64,000 nt of DNA. Source: Oscarella lobularis (taxonomy: Eukaryota > Porifera > Homoscleromorpha > Homosclerophorida > Oscarellidae). The stretch is taken from positions 1,984,001 through 2,048,000 of the forward strand of contig NC_089183.1 in NCBI RefSeq assembly GCF_947507565.1, in the 5' to 3' direction. The notes beneath the pieces were generated by a model. That model was not told where the DNA came from, made no database searches, and saw nothing but the letters and a program-made list of their open reading frames with translations. The position numbers and the translations under genes are program-made. Positions 31,101-42,321 of the stretch are shown piece by piece (the first letter of the stretch is position 1; the number at the start of each line of letters is the position of its first letter).

Positions 31101-32999
31101 GTAGTTTTCTCCCTATATCTTCCGGAAGACTTTTAATTTCACTGTTTTCACTCAAATCAATCTTCTTCAAGGCAGTTAGGTTACTAAAACTAATTGGAAG
31201 TTGTTGCAGACCACACCGCCGCAGGTTGAGTTCTTCCAGGTTCTTTAGTTTCGTCCCTATATCTTCAGGAAGACTTTTCAATTCACTGTTTCCACTCAAA
31301 TCAAGCTTCTTCAAGGCAGTTAGGTTACTCAAACTACTTGGAAGTTGTTGTAGACCACACCCCCTCAATATGAGTTTTTTCAGGTTCTGCAGTCTTGCTC
31401 CTATATCTCCAGGAAGACTTTTTATTTTACTGTTTCCGCTCAAATCAAGCTTCTTCAGGGCAGTTAGGTCACTCAAACTAATTGGAAGTTGTTGTACATC
31501 ACACCACCGCATTTCGAGTTCTTCCAGGTTCTGTAGTTTTGTCCCTATATCTTCAGGAAGACTTTTCAGTTCACTGTTTCCACTCAAATAGAGCTTCTTC
31601 AGGGCGGTTAGATTACTCAAACTAATTGGAAGCTGTTGTAGATCACACGCACGCAAGTGAAGTTCTTCTAGTTTCCGTAGTTTCTTCCCTATATTTTCAG
31701 GTAGACTTTTCAATTCACTGTTTCCACTCAAATATAGCCTCTCCAAAGCAGTTAGGTTACTCAAACTAATTGGAAGCTGCTCTAGACCACACCCCCGCAA
31801 GTCAAGTTCTTCTAGGTTCTGTAGTTTCTTCCCTATATCTTCAGGAATACTTTTCAATTCACTGTTTTTACTCAAATCAAGCTAGCTGCTTCAGGGCCGT
31901 TAGGTTGCTCAAACAACTTGGAAATTGTTGTAGACCACACCAATGCAAGTCGAGTTCTTTCAGTTTCTTTAGTTTTGTCCCTATACCTTCAGGATAACTT
32001 TTCAATTTTCTGTTTCGACTCAAATCAAGCATCTTCAGGGCGGATAGGTCATTCAAACTAATTGGAAGTTGTTGTAGACCACACCCCGCCAAGTAGAGTT
32101 TTTCCAGATTCTGTAGTTTCGTCCCTATATCTTCAGGAAGACTTTTCAAATCACTGTTTCCACTTAAATCAATCTTCTTCAGTGCAGTTAGGTTACTCAA
32201 ACTATTTGGAAGTTGTTGCAGACCACACCCCCGCAAGTCGAGTTCTTCCAGGTTCTGTAGTTTCTTCCCTATATCTTCTGGGAGACTTTTCAAGTCTCTG
32301 TTCGAATTCAAATCCAGTCTCTTTAGGTCTTTTTGTTCACTGATTTGCGATGGAAAGTGTTTTAGACCGCAAGACTGCAAAGTGAGTGCTTCTAATTTCG
32401 ACCACTTTTCTTGAGGTTTATTCTCGAATCTGCTGTTTTGTATTTGAGCGAACAGTGCTGCATACTTGTTGAGAATATTTTTTCTAATGGTTAGAGAGCG
32501 TAGTTCTGTTTGCGACTCTACTGCACCTATAATGTCATCTTCGTCAACAAGGATTAAACATAGTTCCTTGAGACGTGAAGGCAGAAGTGGTAGAGAGTAG
32601 TAATACCGACTGGCCTCCTCCATTCGGCCTATTTGAACTTGTGTAATGCCGCGCATACTCGCTAGTGAAATATTTCGTGCAGCGGCACAATCAATACTTA
32701 AGGCCGATACTTCAGTCAGGCTTGAAACGTCAAACGGAAGGCAATCACTTTCCAAAATAGCCTCATTATCACCTTCTATACATAGGACTGCATCTTCATC
32801 GTTAGATCGGTCTGAACAATACCAGCTAGGAACAATCAGAGCCACGCTAAGCCTTCGAACTGCGTATAGGTGCAGTAGTACTTACTTACCGATCATGGTC
32901 TTTCATGTGGCCGACAGTTTGTATTCGGTAAACGAAATTTTTGCATGTTACGTTCTCTCCTCGCCTAAGAGTGCTAAGGAGCTGATCCGAGGTACTCAT
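28186..32999 (-). pseudogene. ROCO-3: LRR-Roc-COR-Death-Death gene with two frameshifts
   Basis: All exons of the ROCO-1 model are present: 32999-32890, 32825-29024, 28973-28602, 28554-28252 and 28196-28186. Ten 48-residue LRR units can be counted. Roc motifs are intact (GESCSGKTS, DCGGQ, TKVD). The frame breaks twice in exon 2. At 31880-31887 a tandem AGCTAGCT, where paralogs have one AGCT, adds four bases inside the third LRR unit. Near 29531-29545 one extra base follows KADAFLL in the COR region. The frame is otherwise open on both sides, and both death-domain exons are intact (LQLIKEWLKN; RAKWRTVGRILKPKPF). The damage is recent, or one of the indels is an assembly error. Confidence 0.82.
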
Positions 33000-33151
33000 C
33001 GCTGTTGTAATTTGCATAAGAGATGCAGACCCGTATATCTCGTGAAGGGACATGTATCGTTTGAAGTTTCATGCTTGTCTTTGGTTCGCGGTAAACTTGA
33101 AACAGGTGCAACCTGTCGTAATTGGCCATCAATTTGAGCGACCACTTGGAT

Positions 33152-33511
33152 CAGTGGCGTGCCCCCCCCCCCCCCCCCCCCCCCCCCTATCCAATTGAAA
33201 CAAAATTCAAAAATTTTGTTCTGTTTAAGGCATAAATAGAGATCGTTTTAGGACGTCGATTGGCCATCCGAAAGCAATTAAATGTCGCGAAAATGAATTA
33301 AAACGAAGCTAGAAGTGGGCATGGTCGTAAAAATTTTGCGGCCGCTCCACGCCACGCCCACTTTTTCTACCTGACCACTCCCACTCAAAGCGTATTTACT
33401 AATTCTATTCGACGCGCGCAGTGCACTACGGTACGCAGAAAATCTTCCTCTCTTCAAAAATGCTACTGCTTTATCTGCAATTCTTGCCCCCCCCTCTGGA
33501 TCCGCCCCTGG
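33152..33511. mobile_element. Composite MITE insertion with a 26-base C run
   Basis: Left end CAGTGGCGTG, right end GGATCCGCCCCTGG, flanked by ACTTGGAT and GCTTGGAT, a 7 of 8 target duplication. The body shares blocks with the element upstream of ROCO-1. The two ends do not match each other, so one element is probably nested in another. Bases 33162-33187 are 26 consecutive C, whose length is unlikely to be reliable. Confidence 0.55.
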
Positions 33512-33743
33512 GCTTGGATATGCGATAACCCTCTTTTTTGCCGCATTGTCACCATCGATTATCACGACTGTTGCAGTGTCAATGCGACAGTTGAGTTGTC
33601 AGAATGCTTGCTGCGATAGTGATCCGTTGCACATGCGGGCCACCTCAAGGCGGCAGCTAGAGACGTGTACACTAACAGCGACGCGGTCTGTTTTACGGCT
33701 GCTATCTAGGAGCGCCGGAAAAAGCAAAGGATGTTATAATAAA

Positions 33744-34064
33744 GATTTGGGTGGTGGCGAGTCGACGCTTCGATCCGCCGCGTGTTTTGCGTGTATTTGC
33801 GTCGGGCGACGAGACCACGTCGTACCCGAGGATCCTTTGCACTCGATGCGAGTGCTCTTTCCCGGCGTTCCCGTCGTCGGTTTTTTGGGCAATGGTGAGT
33901 TTGGTGAATTGGGTGCTTGCGGTTGTGAGGATGAGGCTGGCGCGGGTGGTGACAACGACGAAGACGATCGAAGAGATCAAGAGCGCTCCGAGAAGCGCAA
34001 GCGTGCTGAAACGTTTCAACATGCTCTTACGTTTGCTTTTGGATTTCTGACGTTATCCAGCTAA
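33744..34064 (+). pseudogene. FBXO22-like: FIST C-terminal fragment (FIST-6)
   Basis: The last 106 codons of a FIST gene are open, from DLGGGESTLRSAACFACICV through PGVPVVGFLGNGEFGELG to the end FLTLSS. The F-box and N-terminal FIST parts are missing. A small deletion removes part of the GSSSD segment. Upstream sequence is unrelated intergenic DNA, so no start is available. Confidence 0.8.
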
Positions 34065-34248
34065 ATTTATTGCCTTCTTCTCTGATTTTTTGTACACTAC
34101 CGGCTGGTGTACTTTTGCGACGTTGGGTGACTGAGAAGCAACGTGTAGTGAATTTAATTACGTAATTAATTAAATATAAACGTCGAGCGATCTGGTGTTT
34201 GAGATAGTAGAGTTTCATTTTTCTTTTTTCGCCTACCACTAGAAGACC

Positions 34249-34440
34249 TTTTAGAAAGGCGCCACTTGCAGCTTTACGTGGAAAGAGACCGGCAAGGAGC
34301 CTCTTTTGTTTCGACATTGTGAGGCGAGATTGAGTCCAGTTGATCGTTGACAATTAGAAGTCCGGCCAAATACAAAGAGGTAAAACGAATTCTCTGAGTC
34401 GGCGAAAGTAAAATTTCGGCAGGTTTCGGCGGGAGTGACT
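34249..34440 (-). pseudogene. ZYG11-like: ZYG11-like fragment
   Basis: Minus-strand remnant reading TSLYLAGLLIVNDQLDSISP, the same piece as at 25330-25500, with the same breakpoints. It was deleted before this unit was duplicated. Confidence 0.7.
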
Positions 34441-34535
34441 CATTTTCATACGCATGCGTGTACTGTTCCTTTCCCAACGTCCTGCTCACCACGCGACTGA
34501 TTTCAGCTCTCTGAGTCTCTGCAGCAAGAGCAATC

Positions 34536-35626
34536 ATGGAGGTAAGCATTTCTCGGCACGCATTTGTTCACTAGATGGGCTTGTAAGCAAGTTGGCTCGT
34601 TGCGAAAGTCGTTTTGGCGGGTCCTATTTGGGGGGCCCCATCCGTCTGCAAGTGCAGTATGATATGATAGAGTCGTGTACGCACGACGATGTTGAAGCTA
34701 GCGACGTTCGGCATCAAATCGCGAATTTTCAATTTCTCTCTTTTTCAGGATTCTTGTATAGTGTACGGCGAACTGTCTGAAAAGAGCGGAGCGGACTACA
34801 GGCTCTATATCCGAAGCCTCTTCGAAAGCGATGATGGATTCGAGCCGCTAAACGTCAAATCTTACGAAATCGGTTTGCACCGGAAACACGCCTTGCAAAC
34901 TCTAGGGCGTCATCTCGGAGTTATAAATCAATGGGATCCAATTTCGTCTGAACAAGGTACAGTACCTTATCGCGCACATGTTAATTAACCTTCATTGAGA
35001 GAATAATTGTATTATTCGCAATTAATAAAATAGGCGAAATTGAGCCGGCTATTTGCCTCCTAACTGACCGAAGGACTCGCATTGGTCTTTTCAAGTCGCG
35101 CGATACGAAGTTTTGGTCGTGCAAAAGCGTAAATCCAGAACGAATTGAAATGATTTCTATTCCAGCGCACAACTACTTTTTCGCCGAGATATTCGAGTCC
35201 ACACGACCGAATTGCTGTGGGAGAAGAATGCCACGGCAATCGATCACGCTTTTTCATCGAATCACTCTCTATTTCCAACAAACGTCGAGAGCGTCTTTGC
35301 CGCGGTTTTTCTGAACGGGACAGAGGCCGGATTCGAAAAGGCGTGCAGGGAATTCGTTAGCTGTCTGAGCAATCTTCCAGAGGGAGACTTTTTTTTTGTT
35401 GATCTTTGGCAAAAAGGCCGTCTTGTATTCTTTTTGGTACCGTTCAAAAATTTGTACACGTCTTTGTGGGAAATGGAACAAAGTATGATGATGTGAATGA
35501 AAATTATTTTGTTGTAGCTTGTCTATTTTTAGAAATGGCTACAGCAGACGAGTTTCTCGGAAAACTGAACAAATGTACCTAGACATCTATCTTGTATTCA
35601 GGCTGAGTTCTTATCCTTCTTTCTAG
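34536..35626 (+). pseudogene. Gene X-2, frameshifted copy
   Basis: Exons correspond to gene X-1: 34536-34541, 34749-34956, 35034 onward. Compared with X-1 the third exon lacks one G near 35210 and 18 bases between two GAGAAG repeats. The net loss of 19 bases shifts the frame after STRPNCCG. The remainder (AFSSNHSLFPTNVESVFAAV and beyond) is open in the wrong frame. The fourth exon also ends earlier, at a TAG at 35624. The splice signals are kept. Confidence 0.72.
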
Positions 35627-37205
35627 TTCTGGACGAATGGGAGGCGAAGTTGGATTCGCGGAGATGTGTAATTCTGTAGATCTGACAGCGATTAGGAGAA
35701 GATGCATGTCGTTGGGTGGGTTTTTTCTTCTTCCTCCCTCTGCATGAGAAAAAGAATACTGGTACAAAGAAACAAACTCCTTGTCTTTTTTTATTCTGAA
35801 TGGGCAGCGTCCTTCAGGCACATGTCTGAAAATCGAATGGGTAGTTTTGCTGCGGAAGAGGTACCTCTCAAGCAACGGAAAAGCTATTAGGCTAACTAGA
35901 AGGTAATGGCCTGGTTTGTGTGCATCCGGGATCCCTTTTGCTTCACGAATAACGGATTCTCCGTAGGCATCTCCGTTTAGCGAAGCCATCCTACGTCCTA
36001 GACGAGCGCAATCTTCTTTTTCGACATTACAGGTAGGTATAGGCGTTGATCAGACCCGTTTTCGCGGTCTTTCTCGTCCTGCATGTCGCTACGCAAACAA
36101 GTGAGAAACGCCCGACGTTCTATGTAACGGTACCGCGCAGTTCCTTTACTCACGAGAATGTCACGGAGCTTTCTAGAACAAATGCTTTTAGTGGCGTCTC
36201 CTCGATCAATTTGCCGGTCGGGCCTTCTGTCGCTTTCATCTGAAGCCGGCCCCTCGATCTTTATAGCACAGTTAAATTTTTCCGTCAATAAGACAGACGC
36301 CATCACTCAATGCTCACCACCACTTCAGAAGATCTTATGTTTTCTACATGTATGTCTTTCTCGTCTAGTAGAACTGCCGCCATCTTCTTTGCTTGAAGCA
36401 GTGCCTCTCCAATGATTATTAGAAGATTCTGAATTCTCGCTCTTAGCTGACGCGTATTCAGTAACCAAGCTTTCTAAAAGATTCCTGGTCGGCCCCGTGC
36501 CTTGGATTTCTTCGAATCATATGCCTGTTGTACGGTCTTTCCAACTCCTCAAAAAAGTTTCTTGAGATACTCCTCGGGCTGTATTTCTTTGCCGTACTTC
36601 TTCAGCAGACATTGCACGCACCTGGTCCTATTTCTTGACTAATTATCGTAGCCCCCCATACAGTAAGTCAGCTTGGGATCTATGGATTCCGTAGCAAAAA
36701 TTATTCTCAAGGAACAACCCCAAGATGTCAGATTTGTGACCCATTCGTGTACAGTACCACTCATTCGCTCAAAACGTGCGAGACGTGTACTGTAGCTTCA
36801 CAGTATTGCGTGAAGTCAAGCTGAGTTGGAGGGATCGAGGGAGAGACGAATCATTACGGCGTTCTCGTTCTCAAGCAAACCGCAACTTTCCATCAACTAG
36901 TGTTACCGCTTGTATAACGATAGAATAGCGATAAAAGAGAGTACAGTAAAAGGATATAAATGCCAAGTAGTCAGGAAACCCTATCCTCCCTCTGACTGTT
37001 CTAAAAGAAAAATTCTAACAAATAAGTTGAACAAAAAATGAAGGCATCGTGAAGCGACTAAACGATACTAATAAAAAAAGGTTTAGTAGACGAACTCTAA
37101 TTAACGAATATCATATTTGAGACGATGAATCAGAGAGTGCCATGCAGTGTGGCTGCCATACTATAATACTATGTGCGCAATTGATGACTCTTAATACGCA
37201 AAGAG
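35627..37205. repeat. Intergenic duplicated region before ROCO-4
   Basis: Shared intergenic block (about 35920-36200), copy 4 of the decayed coding segment (36470-36790, minus strand) and the ROCO 3'-flank block. No intact gene seen. Confidence 0.45.
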
Positions 37206-40200
37206 TCAGTGTGAGCCTAAAAGGAGTGCTAAGATGCTTAGCAAGCGCGCAACACAACAAGAAACTTACTTGGAAAAATTTCGGGTACTTCATTTGAGTA
37301 GCCTACGTCAGGGTCGTTCATAGCATTGATAAAATGCCTGCGGGTTGCTTTATTGCCGAACTTGCTTGCCCACGCCTCCAGCATCTCCACAGCACGCTCG
37401 CTATCGTTGCGTTGCTCTCCAAACGCATGAATTTCATTATGTGTAAAAGGTTTCGGTTCCAGAATTCTCCCGACATTACGCCATTTTGCTCGAATGCGTT
37501 GGGCCGCTCTGAATCTTTCTAGCGAGGTCATCGGAGTATCAAGGAACTCGTCACTAAATGAAGAAGTGACATCTATAAACAAAGCAGATAAAACATGATC
37601 CTTCCTCGTTGTTTAAACTTACAAATTCGAGAAGACTCTAACGTTTCAAGCGATTGGAGTAGAGTGTCCTTCCCTAATTCACCAAAACAGTTTCTAATTG
37701 CTTTGCCTAAATCACAGTCTTGTAAGGCGTCAGTAAAAACAGCAACAACAGCGTTTTCTTCAGAGTTCTTCAGCCATTCCTTTAGCAATTGAAGCACTTG
37801 ACTTGCGTCAACTTCGTCTGCTACCAGGCTAGGACATCTGACGTCCAGGATGACAGCAAGGTCCCTAATTTGCTTTTTTGTAGAGCAACACCGACTCACT
37901 TCCCTTGCAACCGATTTCGCATCTTGTAACGTGACACGACTTCCGCACGCATCAGGAAATATTTTGTCTAGTCGTCGCTCATATGATTTCAGAACTGTAG
38001 AGAAGAGTAGAACAATATTTTAACCCAATGATCTGTTTATACCTCGTCTAACACTGTTGCTGCATTCCTGAAGTTTTCTAGGTTTGGCGGCAACAAGGGT
38101 TCTTAGGTGCCAATCTTTTGATAATATTTGGACCCGTTGCTTCTTCATTCCAGTGTCGCCGTCAAAGTAGTTAAGGAAAATGCTATACAAACTTCCCGGA
38201 AATATTTTCAATAGCGTTTGCAGCTGAACAATGCATCTCCAGAACACGTGAAACAGTCGATCTAATGCATTGCGTGATTTCGGTGTGCGGCATTTGCAAA
38301 GGATTGCTGCGTTAGTCGCAAGTTCTTCGCACGTAAATTTAGCTTTGATCGGACCATACGATAGCGTAAATCCATTATTCCAATGGCGAATTAGTTGGCT
38401 GATCTGGTGACATCGCGCAGAAAATAGTTGAAAAATTCCCAGAGGAAGAGTGAAAGCAAAAGAGTACGAAAGTGTCACTTCAATGCAACCTTTTGGGCAA
38501 TCTGCGGGAAAGTTTTCTTCTACCTCGCGAGGGTAACCTTGATTAAGTAACCAAGGCACTAAGAGGGATGCGTCGGCTTTCTCCAAATGATCAACGATGT
38601 CATACGCTTCATTATCACCGTGTTCATTAGGCAATCCATATTTGCCCTTCACGTAGGCAAAATCGAACGATAACAACATTTTGACAAAAATATTGACGCT
38701 TTCCGCGTCAAGATTTTGACCACGTAAAAGAGCTTTTAGCAATGGAATTGACAGAGTTGCATTACTAGACAGCTCCTCTTTATCTACGATGAATCGTTCG
38801 GGACTAATTTCCGTTGTTCCACTTTCGTGCTCCAATACGGCGTAATCGTGGCGAAAAATTAGCTTCAGCGCATCGACAATTCTTTTGCTCGACCCGAAAA
38901 CAACATCACTCAAGCGAGATTGATCAAAATACAATATAGTGCCAACTTGATGGTAGTACCTTAGAACGATCAAAACTTCTTCTTTGGACAAATCAAACTG
39001 ACCACCTAATCTGTTTAAAAAATCCACTTTCAACGCAGATAGGCCATTATTAGAGAGTCTGCATTCTCTTTCAACTCTTTCCTCAAAATTGTACCATGTT
39101 TCGGGAACAATGTCTCCAGCACTTGGAAATAGCTTCTCGTTGTCAGTGAGTTTATCAATGAAATCTCTAAACTTTGCAGTAGTTTCCACGTCTTTAGCTG
39201 AAGTAAAAACGACACTATTCTCAACGCGTACATTCTGTTTCTTGATAAACGCAGCTTTCTCTCCATCCCACAAAATCATCTCTTTAATAATTGCTTTTCG
39301 ATTGTCTCTGAATTTCTTTATTTGGCGAGTGAACTCTTCTTGATACCGTCTAGGATTCCAAGCGTTAGACAAACGATCCCATTTTGTAAAAAGATCCACT
39401 TTTGTGAAAACGCAAACGACATAGCAATTCTCATTCCGCTCGTACACAACCTGTAGATACTTTCCTATATGCTCGTGAAAGCTTGCCTCCGTCAGCTTAT
39501 AACGCTGAACATCGACTACAATGACGACCAAGCCATTTTCGCTGACGAACAATTGATTAGTTAAAAGATAACACCTTTGCCCGCCGCAATCAATAATTTT
39601 GGCACGCTTGTCAGTCAACGTCAACTCATACTCTTCCACACCTATAGTTCTCTCTTCGAGACACGTGCAAAATGATGCGTTGCGCAGCATAGTTTGAAAT
39701 AAGCTCGTTTTTCCTGAACAACTCTCACCTAAAACAACAATCTTTAATCGTCTTGACGAGGTCAGTATTTCAGAGGAAAAGTATGCTCGTATTGAAGCTA
39801 ATCCTTGCTTCCAAACTCCAATCGGTGGAAACGTTATAGGATTCCCTACGCATTTCAAGTACATTAATTTTCCAATTGACAAAGGCAAACGTGTCAGTAA
39901 GCAACCCGTCACATTCAGACTTTCCAGCACTCCCAAACTCGATGGTAATTTATCTAGACCGCAATCCTGCAGATCGAGTTCTTTTAGATTCTTTAGCTTT
40001 TGCAACATAGCTTCAGGAAGATATTTCAATTCACTGTTTCCACTCAAATCAAGGCTCTTCAGGGCAGTTAGGTCACTCAAACTAATTGGAAGTTGAAGTA
40101 GACCACACCTCCGCAAGTCGAGTTCTTCCAGGTTCTGTAGTTTCGTCCCTATATCTTCAGGAAGACTTTTTAGTTCACTGTTTCCACTCAAATGAAGCTT

Positions 40201-42321
40201 CTTCAGTGCAGTTAGGTTACTCAAACTACTTTGAAGTTGTTGTAGACCACACCACTGCAAATCGAGTTCCTCCAGGTTCTGTAGTTTCGTCCCTATATTT
40301 TCAGGAAGACTTTTCAATTTACTGTTTCGTCTCAAATCAAGCTTCTTCAGGGCAGTTACGTTACTCAAACTACTTGGAAGTTGTTGTAGACCACAACCAG
40401 GCAAGTCGAGTTCTTCCAGGTTCTGTAGTTTCGTCCCTATATCTTCAGGAAGACTTTTTAGTTCACTGTTTCCACTCAAATGAAGCTTCTTCAGTGCAGT
40501 TAGGTTACTCAAACTACTTGGAAGTTGTTGTAGACCACACCACTGCAAGTCGAGTTCCTCCAGGTTCTGTAGTTTCGTCCCTATATTTTCAGGAAGACTT
40601 TTCAATTTACTGTTTCGTCTCAAATCAAGCTTCTTCAGGGCAGTTAGGTTACTCAAACTACTTGGAAGTTGCTGTAGATCACACTCACGCAAGTCGAGTT
40701 CTTCCAGGTTCTGTAGTTTCGTCCCTATATCTTCAGGAAGACTTTTCAATTCACAGTTTCTACTCAAATGAAGCTTCTTCAGTGCAGTTAGGTTACTCAA
40801 ACTACTTGGAAGTTGTTGTAGATCACACCACCGCAAGTCGAGTTTCTCCAGGTTCTGTAGTTTTGCCCCTATATCTCCAGGAAGATTTTTCAATGCACTG
40901 TTGCTGCTCAAATCAAGCATCTTCAGGGCAGTTAGGCTACTCATACTAATTGGAAGTTGTTGAAGACCACACCCCCACAGGATGAGTACTTCCAGGTTCT
41001 GTAGTTTTTCCCCTATATCTCCAGGAAGACATTTCAATTTACTGTTTCCACTTAAATCAAGCTTCTTCAGGACAGTCAGGTTGCTCAAACTAATTGGAAG
41101 TTGTTGTAGACCACACCCCCACAAGATGAGTACTTCCAGGTTCTGTAGTTTTGACCCCATGTTTTCAGGAAGACTTTTCAATTCACTGTTTCCACTCAAA
41201 TCAAGCTTCTTCAGGGCAGTCAGGTTACTCAAACTAATTGGAAGTTGTTGTAGATCACACCCCCGCAAGTCGAGTTCTTCCAGTTTCTGTAGTTTCGTCC
41301 CTATATCTTTGGGAAGAATTTTTAAATTACTGTTTCTACTTAAATCAAGCCTTTTTATGGCAGTTAGATTACTCAAACTACTTGGAATTTGTAGTAGACC
41401 ACACTCCCGCAAGTCGAGTTCTTCAAGGTTGTGTAGTTTCGTCCCTAAATCTTCAGGAAGACTTTTCAATTCACTGTTTCCACTCAAATGAAGCTTCTTC
41501 AGTGCAGTTAGGTTACTCAAACTACTTGGAAGTTGTTGTAGACCACACCCCCACAACATGAGTTCTTCCAGGTTCTGTATTTTCGTCCCTATGTCTTCAG
41601 GAAGACATTTTAATTCACTGTTTGAATTCAAATCTAGTCTCTTTTGGTCTTTTAGTTCACTGATTTGCAAGGGAAAGTGTTTCAGACCGCACGAATGCAA
41701 AGTTAGTGATTCTAAGTTCAACCACTTTTCTTGAGGCTTACTCTCGAATCCGCTGTTTCGTATTGGAGCGAACAGTGCTGCATAGTTGTTGAGTATATTT
41801 CTTCTAATGGTTAGAGAGCGTAGTTCTGTTTGCGACTCCACTGCACCTATAATGTCATGTTCGTGAAAAAGGATTAAACATAGTTCCTCTAGACGTGAAG
41901 GCAGAAGTGGTAGAGAGTAGCAATACCGACTGGCCTTCTTCATTCGGCCTATTTGAACTCGTGTAATGCCGTCCATACTTGCTAGTGAAATATTTCGTGC
42001 AGCGGCACAATCAATACTTAAGGCCGATACTTCAGTCAGGCTTGAAACGTCAAACGGAAGGCTATCACTTTCCAAAATAGCCTCTTTATCACCTTCTATA
42101 CAGAGGACAGCATCTTTATCGTTAGACCGGTCTGCACAATACCAGCTAGGAAACAATCAGGGCCACGCTAAGCCTTCGACCTGCGTACGTACGTAAGTAG
42201 TACTTACTTACCGATCATTGTCTTTCATGTGGCCGACAGTTCGTATTCGGTAAACGAAATTTTTGTATGTTACGTTCTCTTCACGCCTAAGAGCGCTAAG
42301 AATCTGATCTGAGGTACTCAT
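37206..42321 (-). CDS. LRR-Roc-COR GTPase with two C-terminal death domains (ROCO-4)
   Basis: Exons 42321-42212, 42145-38043, 37994-37623, 37572-37270 and 37216-37206 join in frame to 1632 residues, the longest copy. Twelve 48-residue LRR units occupy about residues 180-780, twice the number in ROCO-1. Units 7 to 10 form a near-identical pair of 288-bp double units. The Roc domain has P-loop GESCSGKTS near residue 840 and DCGGQ. Its G4 region reads FTKVDLFTKWDRLSNAW where ROCO-1 and ROCO-3 have FTKVDLLSN(D/A)W, a six-residue insertion that looks like a local duplication. COR follows, then the death-fold exon (LQLLKEWLKN) and the second death domain (RAKWRNVGRILEPKPF), ending Ser-Ser-His or similar. 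No break was found. Expected to be a cytosolic GTP-switched scaffold. Confidence 0.87.

Noticed and set aside
33162-33187. Run of 26 C
   Set aside because: Probably a homopolymer within a MITE, with unreliable length; no biological role is claimed.
40086-40949. Long plus-strand open frame of 287 codons opposite the ROCO-4 LRR block
   Set aside because: It is the antisense of 144-bp repeats (144 is a multiple of 3, so an open antisense frame stays open). Its repeating sequence mirrors the LRR units, and similar antisense frames occur in every ROCO copy.
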